A stretch of 6,483 nucleotides of DNA from Deltaproteobacteria bacterium RBG_13_61_14 (GCA_001797815.1 MGQK01000024.1:3527-10009), one strand, 5' to 3'; counted from the first letter of the stretch, positions 1 to 5,393 are shown. Made by a program: numbers and translations. The notes: generated from the letters alone by a model not told the origin.

Positions 1-999
1 ACGCTCGAGTTCGAGGAGCACCGGCCGCTTTACGACTGGTTCATCGAAGCCCTCGGCATCCACCATCCCCGGCAGATCGAGTTCGCCCGGCTCAACCTCA
101 CTTATACGGTTTTGAGCAAGCGCCGGCTGATCGAGCTGGTCCAGGGTGGGTTCGTCCGCGGCTGGGACGACCCCCGCATGCCCACTATCTCCGGGCTCCG
201 CCGGCGCGGCTACACGCCCGAGGCGATCCGCAATTTCTGCAACCGGATCGGCGTGGCCAAGGCCGACAGCACGGTGGACGTGGCCTTCCTCGAGCACTGC
301 CTGCGGGAGGACTTGAACCAGCGGGCGCCCCGGGTGCTGGCGGTCTTGCAGCCGCTCAAAGTGATTATTGATAATTACCCCGAGGGCCGAGTGGAGGAGC
401 TCCCGGCGATCAACAACCCGGAAGATGCGGGCATGGGCACCCGGATGGTGCCGTTCTCCCGCGAGCTGTTCATCGAGCAGGAAGACTTTCTGGAGAACCC
501 GCCCAAGGGTTTTTACCGGCTGGCTCCGGGCCGGGAGGCGCGGCTGCGCTACGCCTACTTCATCAAGTGCGAGAAGGCGGTGAAGGACGCGGCTGGAAAG
601 GTGGTCGAGCTGCATTGCACCTATGACCCGGCCACGCGGGGCGGCGACTCGCCGGACGGCCGCAAGGTCAAGGCCACCTTGCACTGGGTCTCCGCGGCGC
701 ATGCGGTCGCGGCCGAGGTCCGGCTTTACGACCACCTGTTTATCAAGCCGGACCCGGACGACATAGCCGAGGGCAAGGACTGGAAGGACAACTTGAACCC
801 GAACTCCCTGGAGGCGCTGACCGGGTGCAAGCTGGAGCCGTCGCTGGCCGGCGTGGAGGTCGGGAGCCGCCGGCAGTTCGAGCGCAAGGGTTACTTCTGC
901 GTGGACCCGGACTCCCGGCCGGGAAGACTGGTCTTCAACCGCACGGCCTCGCTCAAAGACACCTGGGCCCAGATCCAGAAGGCGCAGGCCAAGAAATAA
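1..999 (+). CDS. glnS: Glutaminyl-tRNA synthetase, C-terminal part (5' end outside window)
   Basis: Class I cytoplasmic synthetase that attaches glutamine to tRNA-Gln using ATP. The frame is open from base 1, giving 332 residues before TAA; by recall of the 554-residue E. coli enzyme, about the first 230 residues are missing. The fragment opens with [13 protein letters not shown], the end of the catalytic fold. VLSKR at fragment residues 37-41 is the KMSKS-type ATP loop (VMSKR in E. coli), closely followed by [18 protein letters not shown]. The remainder is the two anticodon-binding beta-barrels, with [17 protein letters not shown] and GYFCVDPDS as family landmarks. The TTG at 112 encodes the Leu of VLSKR and is not a start. 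No lesion is visible. A glnS gene implies direct Gln-tRNA charging, although a GatCAB route elsewhere in the genome cannot be excluded. GluRS is unlikely because the motif wording is that of GlnRS. Confidence 0.96.
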   Translation, partial: TLEFEEHRPLYDWFIEALGIHHPRQIEFARLNLTYTVLSKRRLIELVQGGFVRGWDDPRMPTISGLRRRGYTPEAIRNFCNRIGVAKADSTVDVAFLEHCLREDLNQRAPRVLAVLQPLKVIIDNYPEGRVEELPAINNPEDAGMGTRMVPFSRELFIEQEDFLENPPKGFYRLAPGREARLRYAYFIKCEKAVKDAAGKVVELHCTYDPATRGGDSPDGRKVKATLHWVSAAHAVAAEVRLYDHLFIKPDPDDIAEGKDWKDNLNPNSLEALTGCKLEPSLAGVEVGSRRQFERKGYFCVDPDSRPGRLVFNRTASLKDTWAQIQKAQAKK

Positions 1000-1004
1000 G
1001 GTGT

Positions 1005-1024
1005 CGCGGGTGAGGTCACCCGCG
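1005..1024. terminator. Perfect hairpin between convergent glnS and XRE gene
   Basis: CGCGGGTGA and TCACCCGCG form a perfect 9-bp inverted repeat around GG, so a real hairpin would have 8 pairs and an AGGT tetraloop. It starts 5 nt after the glnS stop and ends 37 nt short of the stop of the opposing regulator, as expected of a bidirectional terminator. No T-run follows on either strand, so it is not a canonical intrinsic terminator and may equally be a REP-like element. The same arms recur at 1838-1916. Confidence 0.5.
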
Positions 1025-1061
1025 CTCCTAACAATATCCGCGATTGCGCTTGGAGGCGGAT

Positions 1062-1526
1062 TTAAGGCAAAGGACCCGGCAACTTCTGCCTGGAAAGGTG
1101 AGGCCTATTCCTTCGCGTTCGGCGGGGTCCGGATTTAAGGTCCTTGGCCTTTTCTCTCGGGATGGAACTCGCTTCGAGAGATGGGCTCGGCTCTTCTTTC
1201 TCGGGAACCTTCCCTAAAAGCACTTCTCCGATTTCCAGGATCATCTTTAACCGTTCCGAATCGGATTCGTGCAGCCGGAGCACAAACTCCTCGATCCGGT
1301 AATCCTGCTCGCTCATCTCATCAAACCGGAACAGCTCACAAAGCGGCACGCGCAAGGCCTTGGCAAGCCTAAGACAGGTCTTGAGCGAGGGAATACTCCA
1401 GCCCCGCTCGGTGGTGCCCAGGAAGGTGATGCTCAAGCTTGCCATCTCGGCCAGTTTCTCCTGGCTCAGCTTTCGCGCTTTCCGAAAGCTCCGGATCTTC
1501 CTCCCCAAAGCTCGCTTCAAGTCCAT
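1062..1526 (-). CDS. XRE-family helix-turn-helix transcriptional regulator
   Basis: A 154-residue DNA-binding protein. Residues 5-66 form a Cro/C1-type HTH domain: LGRKIRSFRKARKLSQEKLAEMA is helix 1 through helix 2, SITFLGTTERG lies at the recognition helix, and PSLKTCLRLAKAL is the usual fourth helix. Residues 70-107 are probably helical (EQDYRIEEFVLRLHESDSERLKMILEIGEVLL), and the tail after about 110 is basic and low-complexity, rich in Arg, Lys and Pro. No ligand or peptidase domain is visible, so a small repressor or Cro-like protein is the best reading. The ATG is supported by GGAG at 1536-1539 with a 9-nt spacer. A consensus-like promoter with operator-like repeats lies about 100 bp upstream, suggesting self-repression. 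It converges on glnS. Its targets are unknown; the nearby toxin-antitoxin pair has a separate promoter without these sites. Confidence 0.87.
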   Translation of the reverse strand: MDLKRALGRKIRSFRKARKLSQEKLAEMASLSITFLGTTERGWSIPSLKTCLRLAKALRVPLCELFRFDEMSEQDYRIEEFVLRLHESDSERLKMILEIGEVLLGKVPEKEEPSPSLEASSIPREKAKDLKSGPRRTRRNRPHLSRQKLPGPLP

Positions 1527-1622
1527 CGGCTCATGCTCCAGCTTTTAGCACATCAGGGTCTTAAGAAAATCCTCGGATTCAACAACCCTGGTCTCAAAGC
1601 TCCGATTGGTGGGCCGGCCCCG

Positions 1623-1656
1623 ATACGTTATGGTATCATACTATACGTATAAGTAT
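1623..1656. promoter_or_regulatory. Two operator-like ATAC-N6-GTAT sites upstream of the XRE gene
   Basis: ATACGTTATGGTAT (1623-1636) and ATACGTATAAGTAT (1643-1656) are 14-bp dyads with identical 4-bp half-sites, 10/14 bases alike, and starts 20 bp apart, close to two helical turns. A 4-6-4 layout is that of the phage 434 repressor operator, whose repressor is an XRE-type HTH protein. One site covers the promoter spacer and edge of the -10, the other the expected transcription start, so a bound repressor would block polymerase. Binding by the adjacent regulator is inferred. The region is AT-rich, which makes chance repeats more likely. Confidence 0.45.
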
Positions 1657-1666
1657 TATTTGTCAA
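1638..1666 (-). promoter_or_regulatory. Sigma70-type promoter of the XRE regulator
   Basis: On the minus strand a perfect TTGACA (1666-1661) is followed after 17 nt by TAGTAT (1643-1638, 4/6 match to TATAAT). An alternative -10, TATAGT (1645-1640, 5/6), has a 15-nt spacer. The expected start is near 1631, leaving a leader of about 100 nt before the ATG at 1526. Confidence 0.6.
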
Positions 1667-1837
1667 GAAAAATCTGAATTTTGTCCCAATTTTATAATTT
1701 TTCAGGGAAGTTACCAGAAAGCGGGGGTTAGTAAAAATTGTTAAAAAATACAGTATTGGTTTCTGGTCAAGGCAATGCGCCCGGAGACTTGGGGGACTGG
1801 ATCTCAACCTTGGACATTAACGGGACAGGCCAGCACT
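1667..1837. other. AT-rich to mixed intergenic stretch with no supported gene
   Basis: Together with its flanks, the stretch from 1527 to 1927 lacks a convincing gene. The only open frame here starts at a TTG (1738), has no well-placed ribosome binding site, and its translation shows no recognisable motif. A perfect TATAAT lies on the plus strand at 1693-1698 but has no acceptable -35 at 16-18 nt spacing. AATACAGTATT (1747-1757) is an 11-bp palindrome that again contains ATAC/GTAT. Composition changes from AT-rich to GC-rich at about 1765. Confidence 0.5.
1713..1767. repeat. 8-bp inverted repeat around an AT-rich loop
   Basis: ACCAGAAA (1713-1720) and TTTCTGGT (1760-1767) are perfect inverted copies separated by 39 nt. 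The loop holds a G-run and two A-runs. It could be a weak hairpin or a chance match; no gene ends next to it, so a terminator role is not supported. Confidence 0.3.
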
Positions 1838-1916
1838 GCGCGGGTGAGGCTTTCGGCCGTGAGCTCCCTTCGGGTCTGAGCCTCAGGGTCGAAGACAGCC
1901 GAACGGGCACCCGCGC
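1838..1916. repeat. Long interrupted hairpin sharing arms with the glnS-end repeat
   Basis: GCGCGGGTG (1838-1846) and CACCCGCGC (1908-1916) pair over 9 bp. Inside them TTCGGC (1852-1857) pairs with GCCGAA (1898-1903), and CTGAGCCTCAG (1876-1886) is a further local palindrome, so the whole can fold into a stacked stem. It begins 12 nt beyond the stop of the esterase remnant on the minus strand, where that gene's terminator would be expected. The outer arms match those at 1005-1025: CGCGGGTGAGG is identical over 11 nt and CACCCGCGC over 9 nt. It may be a REP-like element that gained about 58 nt, or an RNA structure. Confidence 0.45.
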
Positions 1917-1927
1917 CCCTTGCGGAC

Positions 1928-2040
1928 CTAGGGCAAATTAGGCAGGTATTTTTCGAACCAGGCCAGCGGGGTTTCGGCAACGAAGACGTGGGCGCCGGGG
2001 TGGACGTCGTGGATAACTTTATCCGGCGCGCCGGCGAGGG
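1928..2040 (-). pseudogene. C-terminal remnant of a second esterase (alpha/beta hydrolase)
   Basis: The minus strand reads LAGAPDKVIHDVHPGAHVF, then VAETPLAWFEKYLPNLP and a TAG stop. This matches the end of the intact esterase at 2780-3787: 29 of 33 residues agree over LAGAPD...YLP, and 83 of 100 bases agree between 1941-2040 and 2796-2895 without gaps. Only 4 residues differ against 17 base changes, so the two copies diverged while selected as protein. The piece retains the probable catalytic His of HPGAH, but homology ends abruptly near 2040 and the nucleophile-bearing body is gone. Twenty bases further on lies the stop codon of the HepT-like toxin. It has no start of its own and is almost surely non-functional. 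It may be the displaced original 3' end of the esterase or the last trace of a tandem paralogue. Confidence 0.85.
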
Positions 2041-2060
2041 TGGAGACCGGCGCGACGCTA

Positions 2061-2411
2061 TTACTCTGTTGAATCTTTTTCCAGGATTTTTTCTAACTCC
2101 GCAATCAAGGCAGGAAGTTCTTCCTGCACGGTGCGCCAGACGATATTCAGGTTGATCTTGAAATAGGCGTGGATCAATTTGTGACGCATGCTGATCATGT
2201 CGTCCCAGGCAATCTGGGGATGGGCCTGGCGGAATTCTTTGGAGATTTTGCTGGCGGCTTCCCCCACGACTTCCAAACACCGAACCAGGGAATGGGTGAA
2301 GGGACGATCGGTCTCGAGGTCTTTCCGGGTGCGCCCTTGCGCGTAGCCGACCGCCTCCCGGCTGGATTCCAGGATGTGATACAGGCGATCCTCGTCCTCA
2401 AGCCGCGACAT
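2061..2411 (-). CDS. hepT: HEPN-domain toxin, HepT-like (DUF86)
   Basis: A 116-residue all-helical protein, probably the RNase toxin of an MNT-HEPN toxin-antitoxin pair. The signature R-X4-H-X-Y is intact as RHKLIHAY: Arg76, His81 and Tyr83, in the usual setting [15 protein letters not shown]. In characterised HepT proteins Arg and His form the RNA-cleaving site, and the Tyr is AMPylated by MntA to silence the toxin. Upstream, [18 protein letters not shown] is the family's first conserved helix pair. I chose the ATG at 2411, giving the typical [16 protein letters not shown] start; it overlaps the antitoxin's 3' end by 14 nt, implying coupled translation. An upstream in-frame ATG at 2456 would add 15 atypical residues. 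No strong ribosome binding site precedes 2411. The 3' end abuts the esterase remnant. The motif is complete, so the toxin looks active. Confidence 0.88.
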   Translation of the reverse strand: MSRLEDEDRLYHILESSREAVGYAQGRTRKDLETDRPFTHSLVRCLEVVGEAASKISKEFRQAHPQIAWDDMISMRHKLIHAYFKINLNIVWRTVQEELPALIAELEKILEKDSTE

Positions 2412-2703
2412 ATTGAACTTCAGCCGATTGCAGCACCCGGTTCCGGAACCGATCACTCAAATCCTCGGGCGTGCGCAAATCCACCTCTTTCCCCAGGACC
2501 TGAGATAACTCCCGCTCCATCCGGGCCAAGGCCAAGAGACCCGGTTCCTGTCCAGGCTCAAATTCGACCAAAATATCAATGTCACTGTCCGGCCGGAAGT
2601 CTTCCCGGAGAATGGAGCCAAAGAGAGCGAGTTGGCGGATGCGATGCTTCCGGCAAAACTCGGCGATTTTCTCCTTTGGAATTTCAATCCCATGGTAGGT
2701 CAT
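2398..2703 (-). CDS. mntA: MntA-like minimal nucleotidyltransferase antitoxin
   Basis: A 101-residue minimal nucleotidyltransferase and first gene of the pair. The catalytic signature G-S-X10-D-X-D is complete: Gly29-Ser30, then Asp41 and Asp43 in [11 protein letters not shown], with a likely third acidic ligand at Asp75 ([10 protein letters not shown]). Characterised MntA antitoxins use ATP to AMPylate the Tyr of the partner HepT motif, and this function is inferred from the neighbour and the intact site. The length is typical of the single-domain family. The start is well supported: GGAGG at 2713-2717 precedes the ATG by 9 nt. Its own promoter lies at 2733-2761. It is co-directional with, but separately promoted from, the esterase whose stop lies 76 bp upstream. 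Antitoxin first, toxin second, with overlap, should keep antitoxin synthesis ahead. Confidence 0.92.
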   Translation of the reverse strand: MTYHGIEIPKEKIAEFCRKHRIRQLALFGSILREDFRPDSDIDILVEFEPGQEPGLLALARMERELSQVLGKEVDLRTPEDLSDRFRNRVLQSAEVQYVAA

Positions 2704-2732
2704 GCTCGCCTTCCTCCGCTTTCTCGGGGACT

Positions 2733-2761
2733 AGTATAAACGAGCTTATCCTGGCGGTCAA
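2733..2761 (-). promoter_or_regulatory. Sigma70-type promoter of the mntA-hepT operon
   Basis: On the minus strand TTGACC (2761-2756, 5/6) and TATACT (2738-2733, 5/6) are separated by the optimal 17 nt. The expected start near 2726 gives a leader of about 23 nt that contains the GGAGG. The promoter lies between the esterase stop and mntA, so the module carries its own expression signals. No dyad operator is evident over it. Confidence 0.65.
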
Positions 2762-2779
2762 GCCGATTCACATCTGTAT

Positions 2780-3787
2780 TCAAGGCGACCGAAAAGGCAG
2801 GTATCGGTTAAACCATGCCAGTGGAATTTCGGCAACGAAAACGTGGGCGCCGGGATGGACGTCGTGGATCACTTGGTCGGGCGCCCCGGCCAGGGCGTAG
2901 GCCTGTTGGATGAAGGCAAAGGCTTGGCGGGCGGATTTGATCGGGAAGATGGGGTCGCGCTCGCCGCTCTGGATGATGAGCGGCCGGGGCGCGATCAGCG
3001 CGGCCACATCGTAGTAATCCAGGACCCCATCTATCCGGGCCAGGTATTGGCAACGGCAGTGGATCAGGGTGGTGTGCCACATGCGGTGATGCATGATCAG
3101 GTTGCCGGAGGCGACCGTGAGTTTGACCCTCGGGTCCATGGCGCCTGCGAACAGGGCCGTCACGCCGCCGTTGCTCAGGCCGACCACCCCGATCTTCTCG
3201 GGGTCCACTTCGGGCAGGGTTTGCAGCAAGTCTATCCCGCGCTTGGCCATCCACACCCGCTGGCCCATGGGCGGGAACTGGAAATGCCGGGGCAGCGGCC
3301 ACTGGGCGTGGATCAACTTGGGATGGATGTCGGTCAGGTCCTCATGCTCGAGGTTAAGGGCGAGGACGATGTAGCCCTTGCTGGCCAGCAGGTCGCCATA
3401 GTAATACATGTTTTTCGGATCGAAGGTTTCATGGGCGCGAAAGTCATGGCCATGGAGCGCGAGCACCGCGGGCAGCTTCTCGGCCGCCGGCTGGAGCGGC
3501 CGGGCCAGCCAGCCGGTGGTGACGTGCCCGGGCCGGTCGTGGAATTTGACCTCCTGGAGCTTGTAATTCTCCCGGGTCTCTTTCTCTCCAAACTCCGGCG
3601 CCAGCGCCACCGCCTCCGGCGGCGGGCCGTTATAGAGGACGTCGGCCAGAAAGGCCCGGGTCCGGGTCTGCCAGGCCGCGAATTCCTGCGGCGAGGCATT
3701 CGGCGGAAAAGATTTCTCCGCGGCCGCCAGGCTGAGGGCCCAAAAGAAAGCCGCTAATGAGCACCCGAGTAGCCATAGCTTTTTCAT
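2780..3787 (-). CDS. Secreted alpha/beta hydrolase, acetyl-xylan esterase / dienelactone hydrolase type
   Basis: A 335-residue probable carboxylic-ester hydrolase exported by Sec. A signal peptide covers residues 1-23 (MKKLWLLG, a hydrophobic core, then AAA before Glu). The core has the oxyanion-side LALHGHDF (Leu110-Phe116), the nucleophile elbow GLSNGG with Ser205, Asp278 in SGERDPIFP, and His315 in HPGAHVF, giving a complete Ser-Asp-His triad. The substrate is not readable; acetylated polysaccharides are one possibility for the family. I chose the ATG at 3787 because the longer frame from 3865 would put 26 polar residues ahead of a clear signal peptide. Only a weak AGAAG precedes the ATG. 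It diverges from the M20 peptidase across 107 bp. Its last 100 bp before the C-terminus recur as the remnant at 1941-2040, and the toxin-antitoxin module sits directly downstream. A dipeptidyl-type hydrolase is possible but less likely at this length. Confidence 0.85.
   Translation of the reverse strand: MKKLWLLGCSLAAFFWALSLAAAEKSFPPNASPQEFAAWQTRTRAFLADVLYNGPPPEAVALAPEFGEKETRENYKLQEVKFHDRPGHVTTGWLARPLQPAAEKLPAVLALHGHDFRAHETFDPKNMYYYGDLLASKGYIVLALNLEHEDLTDIHPKLIHAQWPLPRHFQFPPMGQRVWMAKRGIDLLQTLPEVDPEKIGVVGLSNGGVTALFAGAMDPRVKLTVASGNLIMHHRMWHTTLIHCRCQYLARIDGVLDYYDVAALIAPRPLIIQSGERDPIFPIKSARQAFAFIQQAYALAGAPDQVIHDVHPGAHVFVAEIPLAWFNRYLPFRSP
2796..2895. repeat. Direct repeat copy of esterase 3' end (partner at 1941-2040)
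   Basis: These 100 bases inside the esterase match 1941-2040 in the same orientation, ungapped, at 83/100 positions, offset by 855 bp. The longest identical runs are 13-14 nt (1972-1984, 1986-1999, 2001-2014). Between the copies lie the mntA-hepT module and its promoter. Confidence 0.85.
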
Positions 3788-3823
3788 GCTTCTATTCAAG
3801 CAGATTCGCAATCCGCTGGCAAC

Positions 3824-3852
3824 TTGATCCCCGCATCGGTTCGCGTTATGCT
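3824..3852 (+). promoter_or_regulatory. Possible promoter of the M20 peptidase gene
   Basis: TTGATC (3824-3829, 4/6) and TATGCT (3847-3852, 4/6) are 17 nt apart. The expected start near 3859 falls inside the hairpin at 3851-3872. It is a moderate match only. No comparable promoter for the divergent esterase was recognised on the other strand. Confidence 0.35.
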
Positions 3853-3872
3853 GAGTCTTTACCAAGACTCAG
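3851..3872. promoter_or_regulatory. Perfect 9-bp dyad before the peptidase ribosome binding site
   Basis: CTGAGTCTT (3851-3859), a TACC loop and AAGACTCAG (3864-3872) form a perfect inverted repeat, 8 nt before AGGAGG. Placed over the predicted -10 and start of the peptidase promoter and about 65 bp from the esterase start, it could be an operator for both divergent genes. It could also be a hairpin at the 5' end of the peptidase mRNA. Confidence 0.5.
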
Positions 3873-3894
3873 TTAACCTCAGGAGGTCTTCCCG

Positions 3895-5313
3895 ATGAAA
3901 AATTTCAAGGTCCGTGAATTTTTCCCGGTCGCTCTCGCCGTCCTGGCCACGGTCATGTCCCTGACGGCCGCTGCCGCCGGTCCGGACCAGGCGGCCGAAA
4001 GCTTGTCCCAGGCGGTCCAATTTCAGACCATTTCCTTCCAGGATCCGGCCCAGGTGGACCAGAGCCTGTTCCTCGCCTTCCACGAATTCCTCGCCAAGCG
4101 CTACCCCCTGGTCCACCAGCGCCTCAAGAAGGAGATGGTCAACGGCCTGAGCCTGCTTTACACCTGGGAGGGCAGCGACCCCCAAGCCCGGTCCGTGATC
4201 CTTTGCGCCCACATTGACGTGGTGCCTATTGCGCCGGGCACGATGGCGGATTGGACCTACCCGCCCTTCTCGGGCCAGATCGCGGAGGGCTTCATCTGGG
4301 GCCGGGGCACCATGGACGACAAAGGCTCGCTGATCGCGATTCTGGAAGCGGTCGAAAATCTCCTGGCCCAGGGCTTTGAGCCCCGCCGGACGATCTATCT
4401 TGCCTTTGGCCAGGATGAGGAAGTGGGCGGCGCGGAGGGCGCGGTCAAGATGGCCGAGCTGCTGGCCGCTCGCGGCGTGAAGGCGGAATACGTGCTGGAT
4501 GAGAGCGGCGTTATCATTGACGGCAAGATGCTGGGCATCAGCAAGCCGGTGGCCGTGGTGGGTATTGCCGAGAAGGGCTACTTGTCAGTCGAGCTTAAAG
4601 TGAAGACCGAGGGCGGCCACTCCTCCATGCCGCCTCCGCACACCGCCATCGGCATCCTGGCCGGCGCCATTGTCCGGCTGGAGAACCACCCCTTTCCGGC
4701 CCGGCTCGAAGGCGTCCCTGAAAAGACCTTTGTGGCCCTGAAGCCGGAATTGCCGGGTTACATGCGTTTCGCCATCGGAAACCGCTGGCTGCTCAGCGGA
4801 GTAATCAAGAAGATGCTCTCCGGGATTGATGCCACCAACGCCATGATCCGCACCACCACCGCGGCCACCATCATCGCGGCCGGGACCAAGGAGAACGTGC
4901 TGCCCCAGGAGGCGCGGGCAGTGGTGAACTTCCGGCTGCTGCCCGGCGACAGCGTGGACCAGGTAGTGGAACGGGTCAAGCAAGTGATTGATGATTCGCG
5001 CGTGTCGGTGGAAGCGCTGGGCACGCCGCGCGAGGCCTCCGCGATCACGGACACGAACTCCGAGGGCTATGGGATCGTAAAGCGCACGATCGGCGACCTC
5101 TTCCCGGAAGCGGTGGTGACGCCGCTCTTGGTGCTGGGCGGCACCGACTCGCGCTTCTACGATCAGGTGAGCGACTGCATCCTCCGCTTCATACCCATGC
5201 GAGTGAGCGAGGAAGACCAAAAGCGAGCCCACGGGACCAACGAGCGGGTGGCGGTGGACAACTTTCAGGAAATGGTGAATTTCTACGCGCAGGTGGTCAA
5301 AAATTCGGAATAA
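3895..5313 (+). CDS. Secreted M20-family metallopeptidase (PM20D1 / carboxypeptidase S-like)
   Basis: A 472-residue dinuclear-zinc amidohydrolase. A signal peptide covers residues 1-28 (KNFKVR, hydrophobic core, TAAAA before Gly), so it acts outside the cytoplasm. All family metal and catalytic positions are present: AHIDVVP (His106, Asp108), GRGTMDDKG (bridging Asp141), QDEEVGG (general base Glu175, ligand Glu176), LDESG (Asp202) and RAHGTNE (His446). The lid/dimerisation domain lies near 225-345, with GGHSSMP (His242), which reaches the partner active site in relatives. Length and the GRGTMDDKGS, DESG and GGTDSRFY wording favour the PM20D1/CPS1 branch, whose members cleave, or reversibly form, N-acyl amino acids or peptides; DapE or ArgE are shorter and lack a signal peptide. 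The substrate is not predictable. The start is certain: AGGAGG (3881-3886) with 8-nt spacing. It is followed by a strong hairpin and looks monocistronic. Confidence 0.93.
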   Translation: MKNFKVREFFPVALAVLATVMSLTAAAAGPDQAAESLSQAVQFQTISFQDPAQVDQSLFLAFHEFLAKRYPLVHQRLKKEMVNGLSLLYTWEGSDPQARSVILCAHIDVVPIAPGTMADWTYPPFSGQIAEGFIWGRGTMDDKGSLIAILEAVENLLAQGFEPRRTIYLAFGQDEEVGGAEGAVKMAELLAARGVKAEYVLDESGVIIDGKMLGISKPVAVVGIAEKGYLSVELKVKTEGGHSSMPPPHTAIGILAGAIVRLENHPFPARLEGVPEKTFVALKPELPGYMRFAIGNRWLLSGVIKKMLSGIDATNAMIRTTTAATIIAAGTKENVLPQEARAVVNFRLLPGDSVDQVVERVKQVIDDSRVSVEALGTPREASAITDTNSEGYGIVKRTIGDLFPEAVVTPLLVLGGTDSRFYDQVSDCILRFIPMRVSEEDQKRAHGTNERVAVDNFQEMVNFYAQVVKNSE

Positions 5314-5314
5314 A

Positions 5315-5354
5315 AATAGGGGCGCGGTCCCGCGCTTCGCGGGAGGCCCCTATT
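5315..5354. terminator. Two-tier terminator-like hairpin after the peptidase gene
   Basis: AATAGGGGC (5315-5323) pairs with GCCCCTATT (5346-5354) over 9 bp, enclosing CCCGCG-CTT-CGCGGG (5329-5343). The unpaired bases between the stems are GCGGT on one side and AG on the other. It begins 2 nt after the peptidase stop, in a gap between convergent genes. The A/T ends of the outer stem supply short A- and T-rich flanks on both strands, so it could work in both directions, although no long T-run is present. Confidence 0.7.
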
Positions 5355-5374
5355 CATTCCCGGATAAATGACCA

Positions 5375-5393
5375 GCGACCGAAGCGCGGTCGC
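5375..5393. repeat. Second intergenic hairpin, REP-like
   Basis: GCGACCG (5375-5381) and CGGTCGC (5387-5393) form a 7-bp stem with an AAGCG loop, lying 8 bp past the stop of the opposing gene. It may add termination for the minus-strand gene. GC-rich palindromes of this kind are often dispersed repeats, which this window alone cannot show. Confidence 0.45.

Noticed and set aside
1269-1652. 127-residue plus-strand open frame over the XRE gene
   Set aside because: It is antisense to a clear HTH protein, its translation shows no domain, and it runs into the AT-rich promoter region of that gene.
1693-1698. Plus-strand TATAAT as a divergent promoter
   Set aside because: No acceptable -35 lies at 16-18 nt, no extended -10 TG is present, and no supported gene follows. 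An isolated hexamer is expected in such AT-rich DNA.
1738-1941. 67-residue plus-strand open frame starting at TTG
   Set aside because: It starts at TTG with only a distant G-run as ribosome binding site, covers the structured repeat at 1838-1916, and overlaps the end of the esterase remnant on the other strand.
1804-2280. 158-residue minus-strand open frame across the remnant and hepT
   Set aside because: It is out of frame with both the HEPN motif and the esterase remnant, and its Pro/Arg/Ser-rich translation is typical of shadow frames in GC-rich DNA.
2412-2456. Longer N-terminus of HepT from the ATG at 2456
   Set aside because: The extra residues ([15 protein letters not shown]) do not look like the family, while the ATG at 2411 gives a typical start and a normal 14-nt overlap with mntA.
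2169-2900. 243-residue plus-strand open frame opposite hepT, mntA and the esterase end
   Set aside because: It spans three genes on the opposite strand whose motifs are unmistakable, and its own translation has no recognisable domain.
2843-3757. 304-residue plus-strand open frame opposite the esterase
   Set aside because: It mirrors the codon structure of the intact esterase, which has a complete catalytic triad and signal peptide.
3788-3865. Longer N-terminus of the esterase from the ATG at 3865
   Set aside because: It would place 26 polar residues before an obvious signal peptide and run through the dyad and promoter region shared with the peptidase.
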